Shown one piece after another: positions 9,087-16,681 of a DNA stretch of 46,675 nucleotides. The notes below the pieces were generated by a model, which ran no database searches, had not been told where the DNA came from, and saw only the letters and a list, made by a program, of their open reading frames with translations. A program made the position numbers and the translations under genes. The number at the start of each line of letters is the position of its first letter. The first letter of the stretch is position 1. The stretch comes from Candidatus Saccharibacteria bacterium QS_5_54_17 (lineage in GTDB: Bacteria > Patescibacteriota > Saccharimonadia > QS-5-54-17): NCBI GenBank assembly GCA_003022365.1, contig PXOU01000014.1, forward strand, positions 1 through 46,675. Reading direction: 5' to 3'.

Positions 9087-9115
9087 TTGCATTCGCTTTC
9101 TTTTTGACTTATAAT
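9087..9115 (+). promoter_or_regulatory. hup promoter
   Basis: TTGCAT at 9087-9092, 17 bp, and a perfect TATAAT at 9110-9115. The Shine-Dalgarno AGGAGG follows 10 bp later. Confidence 0.65.
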
Positions 9116-9134
9116 ACCCCTTATAGGAGGGATT

Positions 9135-9410
9135 ATGACTAAGCGAGAATTAATTGATACATTAGCCAAGCGCATGAATACCAGTAAACGGGAAGCCGAA
9201 GAATGGCTGGATGAGTTTACGGATGTCGTCGTCGACAAGGTGAGTGACGGCGAAAAAGTCTCCATCACCGGTTTTGGGGTGTTCGATCTGGGCAAGCGGG
9301 CATCCCGGCGGGGTGTTGACCCCCGTACTCAAGAAGAAATACATATCCCACAAATGTCAATGCCGCGGTTCCGTGTCGGCAAGCGGTTCAAAGAATCGGT
9401 CCGTAGGTAG
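9135..9410 (+). CDS. hup: HU/IHF-type DNA-binding protein
   Basis: 91 residues, the usual HU length. The protein begins MTKRELIDTLAKRMNTSKRE and has the conserved GFGVFDLGKRASRRGVDPRT core and FRVGKRFKESV end. HU bends DNA and helps compact the nucleoid. It has its own promoter and an excellent Shine-Dalgarno (TAGGAGG), which suggests high expression. Confidence 0.96.
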   Translation: MTKRELIDTLAKRMNTSKREAEEWLDEFTDVVVDKVSDGEKVSITGFGVFDLGKRASRRGVDPRTQEEIHIPQMSMPRFRVGKRFKESVRR

Positions 9411-9526
9411 TCGCCACTGACGCTGGGGTACAAGGTTTTATGGGGAGCTTATGCGCTTCCTGGGTTTCCCGTGTGTCGTGAATTTATACCTGCTACCTGA
9501 TACTTTATACTTAACACTGTTACTGG

Positions 9527-9603
9527 CGGGGATTGGCGCAGCCAGGTAGCGCGCCTGCTTTGGGAGCAGGAGGTCGCCGGTTCAAATCCGGCATCCCCGA
9601 CCA
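9527..9603 (+). tRNA. tRNA-Pro (TGG)
   Basis: A full cloverleaf: acceptor CGGGGAT/ATCCCCG, anticodon arm CCTGC-TTTGGGA-GCAGG, T arm GCCGG/CCGGC, and encoded CCA. Its last 18 bases are repeated at 9782-9799, where an inserted element ends. Confidence 0.95.
9586..9603 (+). repeat. Direct repeat, copy 1 (tRNA-Pro 3' end)
   Basis: ATCCGGCATCCCCGACCA is part of the tRNA and is repeated exactly at 9782-9799. The two copies bracket the tRNA-linked element as attL/attR-like sites would. Confidence 0.85.
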
Positions 9604-9781
9604 GGAAATTTACGACTGTCGCTAGGTGGTCGTAAATTTCTGAGTCAGTGGCAGCTGACATTTGAACCGGATATTTTGCGAAGCAAAATCGGTTCAGGCG
9701 CCAAGGAGCAGCGCGCACCCGTGCCTTGCAAGGCACGGGGAGCACTGCGACTGCGCATCGCCCGCCGTCAGGCGGGCACTT
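9604..9781 (+). mobile_element. tRNA-3'-end structured element, copy A
   Basis: A 178-base insert with no gene, placed between two copies of the tRNA-Pro 3' end. Parts in order: 12-bp hairpin (9605-9616/9629-9640); GTCAG..CTGAC; a stretch matching the reverse complement of the tRNA T arm (ATTTGAACCGG); a hairpin closed by GAACCG (9664-9669) and CGGTTC (9690-9695); conserved core GGCGCCAAGGA near 9696; hairpin CCCGTGCC/GGCACGGG (9718-9739); conserved block 9740-9760; hairpin GCCCGCC/GGCGGGC (9760-9777). Copy B at 44602-44758 keeps the cores while the hairpin stems differ but still pair. It may be a mobile structured RNA element; the function is unknown. Confidence 0.6.
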
Positions 9782-9799
9782 ATCCGGCATCCCCGACCA
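9782..9799 (+). repeat. Direct repeat, copy 2
   Basis: Exact second copy of the tRNA-Pro 3' end (18 bases). It is followed by another tRNA-terminator-like hairpin, as expected if the original tRNA flank was displaced. Confidence 0.85.
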
Positions 9800-9880
9800 T
9801 CCGCCATTGCTCAACCCTTGCGGCCCGGGCTATGGCGGATCTGTCAGCGACAGCTGACGATTTGAACCGGGTGTCCGCCG
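9800..9880 (+). mobile_element. Truncated tandem copy of the tRNA-linked element
   Basis: After the second direct repeat comes a hairpin (ATCCGCCAT paired with ATGGCGGAT) and then GTCAGCGACAGCTGAC and ATTTGAACCGG, nearly the same as 9643-9670 in copy A. The conserved GGCGCCAAGGA core and the later hairpins are missing, so this looks like the 5' half of an earlier insertion. Confidence 0.45.
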
Positions 9881-9925
9881 CAAGCTAAACAGGTGTTTTT
9901 CAGGGCGCCTAAGCCCGGATTTCTT

Positions 9926-10597
9926 TCATAATAGGTACCGGATGGCTACGAACCCCAGCACCAAAAGCACCACGAAGATCAGCGATAAGAGGTCGATGTA
10001 TTTTTCGATTTTATCTTTGTACTTTGCTCCTAACTTGTGCGCCAACCAGGATACAAGAGCGAAGCGAGCTCCGCGGCTCAAAAAAGAAGCCAAAATAAAG
10101 GCGGGGAAATTGATGCCGATGAAACCGCCTGCAAGCGTGAAAACCTTAAAAGGGATAGGCGTAAATCCGGCAGCGAATACTGCCAAAAAGGCGGTATCGG
10201 TATAACTTTGTTGCACCGCTTCAAAGTCCGATTGCAGATGATAGGCGTCAATGATGGGCTGTCCGATCGTCTCGAACACGAAGAATCCGATCAGGTAACC
10301 AAGTGCGGCACCAAGCACCGACGCCGTGGCCGTTATAAGGGCGAATCGAAGCCATTTTTTGGTATTGGAAACGGTCATGGCGATCAGCAACGGATCCGGC
10401 GGGATCGGGAAAAATGAACTCTCACTGAACGAAAAACCAAACAGTGCCCGCTCCGCCCATGGCGAATCGCCCCATTTCATCATCCAGGCATATAACCGCC
10501 GGATGGTCTTACGAGGCCAGTTGACTATCTTGATAAATACCGAATCCTTCCGCTGTGCTTGTCCGGGGCTCGTCCTCTCCGGCTCGTTCTCCGTCAT
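9926..10597 (-). CDS. YqaA/DedA-family membrane protein
   Basis: 223 residues. A basic N-terminus is followed by the SNARE-associated (VTT/DedA) core: ESSFFPIPPDPLLI, several membrane helices, the GFTPIPFKVFTLAGG motif and FLSRGARF near the C-terminus. Proteins of this fold scramble lipids or support envelope homeostasis; the substrate here is unknown. TATAAT on the minus strand (10604-10609) ends six bases before the ATG (spacer GCGGCA), so the mRNA should be leaderless. Confidence 0.85.
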   Translation of the reverse strand: MTENEPERTSPGQAQRKDSVFIKIVNWPRKTIRRLYAWMMKWGDSPWAERALFGFSFSESSFFPIPPDPLLIAMTVSNTKKWLRFALITATASVLGAALGYLIGFFVFETIGQPIIDAYHLQSDFEAVQQSYTDTAFLAVFAAGFTPIPFKVFTLAGGFIGINFPAFILASFLSRGARFALVSWLAHKLGAKYKDKIEKYIDLLSLIFVVLLVLGFVAIRYLL

Positions 10598-10689
10598 TGC
10601 CGCATTATATCAGTTCCATCTATCCCGTCTTCATCAGGTATACGCCCGTTCGTGGCCAGTGAAACGCGGGTTGTTATACTCGAGTATGG

Positions 10690-11508
10690 ATGAGCCGGAT
10701 AATGACAGATCAACAATGCAGAGATTTTCAAGCCGAGGTGTGGCAAGCATACGCTGATTGGGGCCGGGACTTACCCTGGCGCACGGAAGTAGCGGATCCC
10801 TACGCGATATTGGTATCCGAGATAATGTTGCAACAGACGCAAGTGAGCCGGGTGATAACCAAATTCCAGGAATTTTTAAGCCATTTCCCGACCATGCAAT
10901 GTTTAGCTGATGCTCCCCAGATGGAAGTTCTGCGTGTCTGGCAAGGACTCGGGTATAACCGCCGGGCACGGTTCCTGCACCAGACAGCGCAAATCGTCAG
11001 TTATGAATACGGAGGCACTCTTCCCGCAAGTCAGGACGAGCTGAGACGACTTCCCGGCATCGGGCCCAATACTGCCGGCAGTATCGCCACCTTCGTCTAT
11101 AATCAACCGACCGTGTTCATCGAAACCAATATACGGACCGTATTTTTGCACCGATTCTTTTCTGGTAGTCATAGCGTCGCGGATTCTCAGATATTGCCGA
11201 TAATTGCCGATACATTAGATCAGACAAATCCGCGCCAGTGGTACTGGGCGCTCATGGACTACGGGGCTCATATTAAGCAAACGGTTGGTAACGTCTCCCG
11301 CCGAAGTCAACACTACGTCCCCCAAAGCCCCTTTCAGGGTTCCAGGCGCCAGGTCCGGGGAAAAGTTGTCCGACTCCTAGCCGAGTCCAGGCATACCTAT
11401 GCCCAATTACACGCGCGGGTTTCTGATCCGCGACTGGTGGATGTATTAGCGGATTTGGAAAAGGAGCGGCTCATCGCTCGCCAGGGAAAGTATTACCTCT
11501 CGTCTTGA
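10690..11508 (+). CDS. mutY: MutY-like A/G-specific adenine glycosylase, no Fe-S cluster
   Basis: 272 residues. The HhH-GPD fold is clear: DPYAILVSEIMLQQTQV (with the catalytic Glu), the helix-hairpin-helix LPGIGPNTAGSIATF near 120, and VFIETNIRTVF where typical MutY has LDGNVKRVL. The usual catalytic Asp is therefore Glu. The four cluster cysteines are absent; that stretch reads GNVSRRSQHYVPQSPF. There is no NUDIX-like C-terminal domain; instead a short winged-helix-like tail. MutY removes A opposite 8-oxoG. TATACT ends nine bases before the ATG, and no Shine-Dalgarno is seen. Confidence 0.85.
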   Translation: MSRIMTDQQCRDFQAEVWQAYADWGRDLPWRTEVADPYAILVSEIMLQQTQVSRVITKFQEFLSHFPTMQCLADAPQMEVLRVWQGLGYNRRARFLHQTAQIVSYEYGGTLPASQDELRRLPGIGPNTAGSIATFVYNQPTVFIETNIRTVFLHRFFSGSHSVADSQILPIIADTLDQTNPRQWYWALMDYGAHIKQTVGNVSRRSQHYVPQSPFQGSRRQVRGKVVRLLAESRHTYAQLHARVSDPRLVDVLADLEKERLIARQGKYYLSS

Positions 11509-11543
11509 GCAACAGGCAAGCATCGGGGTCATCAGTCCACTTT

Positions 11544-12419
11544 TTAGGTGTCTTTGGGATTTTTTTGGTTCGTATGTATGACGCGTTGGGGGAAGGGGAT
11601 TTCTATGCCCTCTTCGTCAAACGCGTTTTTGAGTCGTTTGCGGTATTCTCCGGCGGCACTCCACTGCATAAGCGGGGTAGTTTCACCCACGATTTTGACC
11701 TCGATACTTGAATCGCTAAAGTTGTCGACGCGCCAGAATTGCGGCGGAGTAATAATAATTTCTCTCCAGTCTTCGTCATCGGCTAACTCTTTCCCGATCC
11801 TGTCAACGACCTTTATGACTTGGTTGATATCAGAGCCATAGGAGACGCCGATATCCAAGTTGATTCGACCAAAGTCTTTGGAGAGGTTTTTTACCCGATC
11901 AACCGTGCTATGGGGGATGTGATGTACGGCGCCATCCAGATCACGAAGGCTTACGTAACGCAATGTAATGTCTTCTACCACGCCCCAGTCGCCGTCCAGA
12001 TCAATGACGTCGCCTATCTGGTACTGGTTTTCAGTAATAACATACACGCCGGCGAATACGTCGCGCAGTATATTCTGAGCACCAAAGCCGATCACAATAC
12101 CGATAACACCCCCTGCCGCCAGAATCGGACTCAGGTTGATTTCCAGCTCTACCAGGAGCAATATGAACGCCACAATCCATACGAATAAACCGAATATACC
12201 CCGGGAAATGTCAAGCAGCGTTTCTTCGCGTTGGCGATGCTCAGCTTCGTTCTGGAAACGGCTGGTCTTAACAGTACGGCGAATAACGCCTTTTAAAGGC
12301 CATATATTGACTCGTTTAGCCAGCGCCGCGCCGACAATGATGAGCAGTAGCGGTAACCCATGGGCGTCCAACCAGTCTAGAATGGTTTGAAAAACCTCCC
12401 AATCCTGCAATATATCCAT
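11544..12419 (-). CDS. MscS-family mechanosensitive channel
   Basis: 291 residues. Two or three membrane helices precede the pore helix GGVIGIVIGFGAQNILRDVFAG, then the beta domain (YQIGDVIDLDGDWGVVEDITLRY and HHIPHSTVDRV), and an alpha/beta C-terminus. Such channels open on osmotic downshift. TATGAT on the minus strand (12428-12433) ends eight bases before the ATG, another nearly leaderless start. It converges with mutY. Confidence 0.92.
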   Translation of the reverse strand: MDILQDWEVFQTILDWLDAHGLPLLLIIVGAALAKRVNIWPLKGVIRRTVKTSRFQNEAEHRQREETLLDISRGIFGLFVWIVAFILLLVELEINLSPILAAGGVIGIVIGFGAQNILRDVFAGVYVITENQYQIGDVIDLDGDWGVVEDITLRYVSLRDLDGAVHHIPHSTVDRVKNLSKDFGRINLDIGVSYGSDINQVIKVVDRIGKELADDEDWREIIITPPQFWRVDNFSDSSIEVKIVGETTPLMQWSAAGEYRKRLKNAFDEEGIEIPFPQRVIHTNQKNPKDT

Positions 12420-12485
12420 TAGGCCGCATCATACCACATAAGTGCCATCCGGCACGAAGCGGCCAAAAATGCTATAATATCCCCT

Positions 12486-13040
12486 GTGAAACCGTGGCAA
12501 TTTTTTCTACTCAGCATCGTCATGTTCGGTGTGGCTATTTTAGGGCTGCGACACAACGATATGACATCTCAAGACATGAAAGCCCGCATCATAAAACGGG
12601 ATTTGGCCGGTAAAAACGTTGAGCAGGAGCGGGAGGAATTAAAACGCTTCGTATACAATCACATGAACGCCAGCAGAAGAATAGAGCTGCAAGGCGCTTA
12701 TGAGCGGGCTCGAGCCAGAGCACGCGTGGAGGCCGATAATTCAGTTGACGGAAGCGTTTACGATCAAGCGCAAGCTGCCTGTGACCGTGAAGGCCAACGC
12801 ACGCGGGAAAACGCCAACTGTGTCCAAAATTACATCCAGCAGCGACTCGACGACTCCAGCGCCGGTGTCGATATGCCGGATAAGGGTAATTTTGTGTATG
12901 AATACCGCTCACCGATCTGGACGACCGATATTCCGGGTGTTGCGATCGCGCTCGGCATTCTCAGCCTATTAACCGGTTCAGTTCTATACGTTAAACACAG
13001 CATTCAAAATTTAGTAAGAAAGAAAAACGGCTCACGTTAA
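12486..13040 (+). CDS. Hypothetical two-helix membrane protein
   Basis: 184 residues, family not recognised. Helix one (WQFFLLSIVMFGVAILGL) is at the N-terminus and helix two (GVAIALGILSLLTGSVLYV) is near residue 150; between them lies a charged helical domain with two cysteines. The tail is basic. The start is a GTG seven bases after a perfect TATAAT (12473-12478), so a leaderless mRNA with a GTG start is predicted. It ends at a shared terminator. Confidence 0.7.
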   Translation: MKPWQFFLLSIVMFGVAILGLRHNDMTSQDMKARIIKRDLAGKNVEQEREELKRFVYNHMNASRRIELQGAYERARARARVEADNSVDGSVYDQAQAACDREGQRTRENANCVQNYIQQRLDDSSAGVDMPDKGNFVYEYRSPIWTTDIPGVAIALGILSLLTGSVLYVKHSIQNLVRKKNGSR

Positions 13041-13054
13041 AAGTGAACCGTTTT
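13026..13054. terminator. Bidirectional terminator
   Basis: AACGG(C)TCAC and GTGAACCGTT pair around a short loop, with A-rich and T-rich flanks. It serves the plus-strand gene ending at 13040 and the minus-strand gene ending at 13078. Confidence 0.75.
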
Positions 13055-13077
13055 CCGCCGATCGTTACTGCTGGTGC

Positions 13078-13812
13078 CTACTGATTAGTCGTGGAATCCT
13101 GTTCACTGTCTGTGCTGGTTTGTTGTTGAGTGGATTGATTGTCGGTGTCGCTGGTTCCTTGTTGGTTCTGGGTACTTGGTTGGTTCTGAGTACTTGTTTG
13201 GCCTTGCCCGGCCGAACCGTTACTCCCATCGTTGTCTTGTTGGTTCTGCTCATTTTCCTTAATGGCTTGGGCGACTTGTCCGTCCGGCTTCAGGTTTTCC
13301 CAGAGTACAACCTTATCGGAAGATATAAACATTTTATCTTCGGGAGCGTGTAACTCATCGCCGAGTTCGGCGAGACTTACGTCAGGTTGCTGCTGTTGAT
13401 TGTTTTGGGCGTTTCTTTGATTGGGTTGGATTTGTTGGTCGACTTGTAGATAGTAGACGTTTTCCAGCACCATCATACCGTTACCTGCTTTGGTAATGTT
13501 GCCGAAATAGACTTGGTCATTGGTTAGGAATACTGCTTGGTACTGATCATGCTTTACCATGTTCTCGTGTTCATTGCTGCTTGCCTCAAGGAATATTCCG
13601 GCAATTAACACTCCCAGAATGCTCAAGCCGGCAACGATAACCAGAGTGACAACAATTTTGCTTCCCAACGTCGGTTGAAACCAGTTATTGCCACCAGGCT
13701 GGTTGCCCTGATTGTGACTGGGATTGTTGGGTGGTGGTTGTTGATTACCGCCGTCATTGGGTGCTTGTTGGTTTCTAACTTGGTGTGGTTGTTGTGGGTT
13801 CATTTGGTCCAT
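13078..13812 (-). CDS. N/Q-rich single-span membrane protein
   Basis: 244 residues. An N-terminal tail rich in Gln, Asn and Pro precedes one membrane helix (IVVTLVIVAGLSILGVLIAGIF). A compact domain follows with YQAVFLTNDQVYFGNIT and MVLENVYYLQV, a pattern I associate with small conserved CPR membrane proteins. The long C-terminal tail is again Q, S, T and N rich and probably disordered outside the cell. Function unknown. Confidence 0.75.
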   Translation of the reverse strand: MDQMNPQQPHQVRNQQAPNDGGNQQPPPNNPSHNQGNQPGGNNWFQPTLGSKIVVTLVIVAGLSILGVLIAGIFLEASSNEHENMVKHDQYQAVFLTNDQVYFGNITKAGNGMMVLENVYYLQVDQQIQPNQRNAQNNQQQQPDVSLAELGDELHAPEDKMFISSDKVVLWENLKPDGQVAQAIKENEQNQQDNDGSNGSAGQGQTSTQNQPSTQNQQGTSDTDNQSTQQQTSTDSEQDSTTNQ

Positions 13813-14021
13813 AGTGTCTACCTACTCCGTTTCTTTAATGCATTATGATGTTACTGCTAATGCTTGCATTGTATGAGAAGCCAGCGGTATGTGCAAGACA
13901 TAAGCGCTATTCATAACGCTATTCATAAAGTGCTGCCTTCATTTCCTGCCTTAAGATGGTATGGGGGGGGGAGAAGTAGGGGCGGTATAGAGTCTCCAGC
14001 AGCTCATCAGCCAATGTATAG

Positions 14022-14049
14022 TTGACAGTTGCAAAAAGATAGGTATAAG
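14022..14049 (+). promoter_or_regulatory. Promoter of small conserved gene
   Basis: A perfect TTGACA (14022-14027), 16 bp, and TATAAG (14044-14049), followed by the Shine-Dalgarno AAAGGAGAGG. Confidence 0.65.
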
Positions 14050-14077
14050 CTATACACCAGTAAGTAAAGGAGAGGAC

Positions 14078-14278
14078 ATGGCTTACACATACACGAACTA
14101 CAAAGGGGTGACATATCATTTACACGCCGAGGACGTAACGCTTCGCGGTGGTCAGCAACAGAGAATCTATTACTTTGCCAAGGAGGAAAAGCCGGGTAAA
14201 TCCATCGAGGAACTTCCGGCCGGTTACGTGGTGACCGAAAACCAGCGGAACGGTTTCCCGGTGCTTAAGCGCGGGTAA
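14078..14278 (+). CDS. Small conserved hypothetical protein (66 aa)
   Basis: The sequence has the pattern YHLH-x5-LRGG-x3-RIYYFAKE and ends LPAGYVVTENQRNGFPVLKRG. I recall closely similar small proteins from many Patescibacteria; no function is known to me. It has its own good promoter, a strong Shine-Dalgarno and a strong terminator, so it is a real, probably well-expressed single gene. Confidence 0.85.
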   Translation: MAYTYTNYKGVTYHLHAEDVTLRGGQQQRIYYFAKEEKPGKSIEELPAGYVVTENQRNGFPVLKRG

Positions 14279-14303
14279 AACACCTGCAACATTTCTATAA
14301 CTC

Positions 14304-14336
14304 AAAAAGACTCCCTGACTGGGAGTCTTTTGTTTT
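14304..14336 (+). terminator. Rho-independent terminator
   Basis: AAAGACTCCC and GGGAGTCTTT pair around a five-base loop and are followed by TGTTTT. Confidence 0.9.
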
Positions 14337-14528
14337 GGCCACTTATTGTTCCCGGTGGCAATTAGAGATGGGCAAATATACATGATCTCTGGTGAGTGAG
14401 AAGGGAAAAGTTTTGGTGTTGTTGGGACAAATTCCCGAGTTTCGCAATAGATGGCCTGACTGTGAAACACGGGTGGTAAGTTGGGCGCAACGGATTGAGA
14501 CCTTAACTGAGATGTTTCGGAAAAATCT

Positions 14529-14604
<76 letters not shown>

Positions 14605-14718
14605 ATACATCACTACTTCAGCGAGTATAGCAAACCCGTCCCCGGCTCGCATTTGCGGTTGCCTGAGTGACAGATGCTACAATATACTCGGGCAGTATTC
14701 TTGCAAACAAAAAGCCAT

Positions 14719-15132
14719 ATGAAATTAAAATCTCCCAAGCAAGCACTCAAGCGTAAATTTACTCGGGGATATGCCATCTTCCTGATGCTCCTGATCGTAG
14801 TGGTGTATGTCGCCGGCGCTACGTTGCACGTGATCGCCCAGAATTATCATTTACAGCAACGTGTGCACGAACTCCGGAACCAAAACCAGGTTTTAGAGCT
14901 GGAAAATCAGCAACTTCGTTACCGGATAACTTACTATAAAACCGATGCCTTCGTGGAGAAGGAAGCCCGGGCCAAATTAAACCTTAAGGCACCGGGAGAA
15001 AAAGTGGTTATTTTCCCCGGCAACATGCCGGGGAACGCCCAGCCGCCCGAACCGGAACCGGAACAGACATTCACGGAAACCATGGATGATAATTGGCAAG
15101 AATGGATGCATTTCCTTTTCCGGACAGGGTAG
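14719..15132 (+). CDS. FtsB/DivIC-like septum protein
   Basis: 137 residues. A basic N-terminus, one membrane helix (YAIFLMLLIVVVYVAGATL), and a coiled coil (QNYHLQQRVHELRNQNQVLELENQQLR) ending in the ARAKLNLKAPGEKVV segment typical of FtsB/DivIC. These proteins join FtsL and FtsQ/DivIB in the division complex. The ATG at 14719 is preferred over 14674 because the -10-like TACAAT at 14680 overlaps the latter. The C-terminus is Pro/Glu rich. Confidence 0.85.
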   Translation: MKLKSPKQALKRKFTRGYAIFLMLLIVVVYVAGATLHVIAQNYHLQQRVHELRNQNQVLELENQQLRYRITYYKTDAFVEKEARAKLNLKAPGEKVVIFPGNMPGNAQPPEPEPEQTFTETMDDNWQEWMHFLFRTG

Positions 15133-15142
15133 CGGCATCATC

Positions 15143-15528
15143 CCTTAATTGTGACAGAAACTTATTAAACACCTCCTTGTCATTGCGAAGACGTCATTCC
15201 GGACTCCGGTCCGGGATCGGTTTTGGAATCGTTTGGATCCTGAAACAAGTTCAGGATGACAATAGGGGAAGATCCTGAAATAAATTCAGGATGACATCTT
15301 TAGGATGACACTCTTTCCTCTCTGTCATTCCGGCCCCCGCCCGCACTGAGCCATGTCGAAGTGAGCCGGAATCCTTTAACCCGATATGGTCCTGAAACTG
15401 ATCCTGAAATAAATTCAGAGCCTGTCCTGAACTTGTTTCAGGAATGATATTTCGCCTGGGTTTTTGTTGCAGGGTTTTGATAATGGTTCTAGGTTCTACG
15501 CCCGTGAACACCTCCTTGTTGTTTACTG
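15143..15528 (+). repeat. Long palindrome-rich repeat element, copy 1
   Basis: Both ends match, in opposite orientation, the region 42725-43018. The left end carries GTGACAGAAACTTATTAA and the right end GGGTTTTGATAATG plus GAACACCTCCTTGTTG. Within each copy AACACCTCCTTGT (or a one-base variant) occurs at both ends as a direct repeat. The interior consists of variable numbers of palindromes of the form TCCTGAAACAAGTTCAGGA. No protein is encoded. It resembles REP/BIME-like intergenic palindromes, but with defined ends. Confidence 0.75.
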
Positions 15529-15720
15529 TAGGGGTGATGTTCAATAAGCCGGGCGACTATACGATAATATTGACTCACCCCCTGTTTCGTGATAGTTTCC
15601 AATACGCAGGCTTCTTATACAAGTACAAGAAGAAGTACCTTACGCGGGTTTAACGGGAGGGGAGTAGTAGCTCTGCCTGTCGGTGGGCAGGTGATGCAGG
15701 CTCCCCGACTTTACCCGGAG

Positions 15721-15743
15721 CAGGCAAACTTAAAAATTTGCCT
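15721..15743 (+). other. Hairpin before tRNA-fMet
   Basis: CAGGCAAA and TTTGCCTG pair across an A-rich loop, about 20 bases before the tRNA. It could be the terminator of an upstream transcript or a processing signal. The 200 bases before it hold no gene that I can support. Confidence 0.4.
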
Positions 15744-15764
15744 GATCGCATTATCACCAATCGT

Positions 15765-15839
15765 CGCGGGGTGGAGCAGTGGCAGCTCGTCGGGCTCATA
15801 ACCCGGAGGTCGCAGGTTCGAATCCTGCCCCCGCTACCA
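15765..15839 (+). tRNA. Initiator tRNA-fMet (CAT)
   Basis: Begins CGCGGGGTGGAGCAG and has the three G-C pairs GGG-CTCATAA-CCC in the anticodon stem. The first acceptor pair is a mismatch (C1 with T72). These are the classic initiator features. CCA is encoded. Confidence 0.95.
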
Positions 15840-15852
15840 GATGAAAATCAAT

Positions 15853-15880
15853 CAACCCCTCAAGAAGGGGTTGTTTTATT
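15853..15880 (+). terminator. Terminator of tRNA-fMet
   Basis: CAACCCCT/AGGGGTTG with a five-base loop, then TTTTATT. Confidence 0.9.
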
Positions 15881-16007
15881 ATGTCCAAATATTCCTCAAG
15901 GCTTCAATAATACCTTGAAATTGGGAGCTGCACCCCTCATAGTTGGCCGGGTTGTTTGAGCGCTCTTGAGTGCCTGAACAATGCCTATATTTGCTAAAAT
16001 AGTGAAT

Positions 16008-16349
16008 ATGAAGCAGGTGGAGCAGATAAAAATTGATGAGCTCCGGGAGATGGCGGAGCGGATGTATGGAGATATGGTCAAAGCGGTGGTCGATATTGAG
16101 TAGGGGTTGCTGGTGGTCGACGGGGAGATGCACGTGGACTAGGAGTAGTACCTACTGGAAGCCGGTTCCCGGCAAGAAAACTTGCGGGGTATCAATTCAT
16201 ACCCGGATCAGTACGGCACCGAGGACTTTGTGGAATTTGATTTGATGATCAATCTCCGGCCGAGCCAGGAGAATTTATCCCGCAGCGTCGAGGATGCGAC
16301 AATTCGAAAACAAATTATGGCTCTCCTAGATAGCAAGGTTAGTTCATGA
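16008..16349 (+). pseudogene. DUF5674-type gene with three in-frame TAG codons
   Basis: One frame of 114 codons runs from ATG 16008 to TGA 16347-16349. It reads IKIDELREMAERMYGDMVKAVVDIE, then TAG, GLLVVDGEMHVD, TAG, E, TAG, YLLEAGSRQENL and on to MINLRPSQEN. This is the DUF5674 pattern, where the three amber positions (16101, 16140, 16146) are usually Lys, Glu and Gln. A further usually Trp position reads Arg. The frame is otherwise intact and its stop overlaps the next start (ATGA). TAAAAT ends seven bases before the ATG. Probably a young pseudogene. Confidence 0.75.
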
Positions 16350-16681
16350 GTTATCAAGTAAACCGACGGCGGTGGCAGCAGATGAGCATCCAGGAACAGA
16401 TGGGCAATATTTATAGCGAGGTCGGCCGAGCTTTTTTGGCTCGGGAGCGTGATCAAACCCAGCGATGCCGGCAAGCGGTGGTGCGGGCATTGGATTTGTT
16501 TAGCGCCACGGTGGAAGGGCTGGTTGCCGAGTGCTCACCCCGGGCTAAGGAAGTCTCCCGCGCCAAGGACCAATTTTTGCGGGCGCTTTATGGAGAGCTG
16601 GATAGCCCGGCCGAACGCCAGAAACTCGAGAAGTATTTTCGCGCCTACGCCCTGGCGATGCGACGGCCAAGCTCTGAGTGA
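16346..16681 (+). CDS. Conserved hypothetical helical protein, coupled to DUF5674
   Basis: 111 residues, entirely helical in appearance (MSIQEQMGNIYSEVGRAF, AVVRALDLFSATVEGLV, YFRAYALAMRR). It starts within the stop codon of the DUF5674 gene, so translation of the two would normally be coupled. I recall the same pair side by side in other Patescibacteria genomes; the function is unknown. With the upstream frame broken by three TAG codons, coupled translation may be impaired. Confidence 0.75.
   Translation: MSYQVNRRRWQQMSIQEQMGNIYSEVGRAFLARERDQTQRCRQAVVRALDLFSATVEGLVAECSPRAKEVSRAKDQFLRALYGELDSPAERQKLEKYFRAYALAMRRPSSE

Noticed and set aside
9604-9781. Self-splicing intron in tRNA-Pro
   Set aside because: The tRNA upstream is complete with CCA and the duplicate lies outside it; no interruption of the anticodon or T loop exists.
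15143-15528. CRISPR array
   Set aside because: The repeats are palindromes with irregular spacing and no unique spacers of constant length, and no cas genes are nearby. No CRISPR array was seen anywhere in the window.
16101-16148. Genome-wide reassignment of TAG
   Set aside because: recA, recX, rny, hup and dnaJ all end in TAG at the family-typical position, so TAG is a normal stop here.
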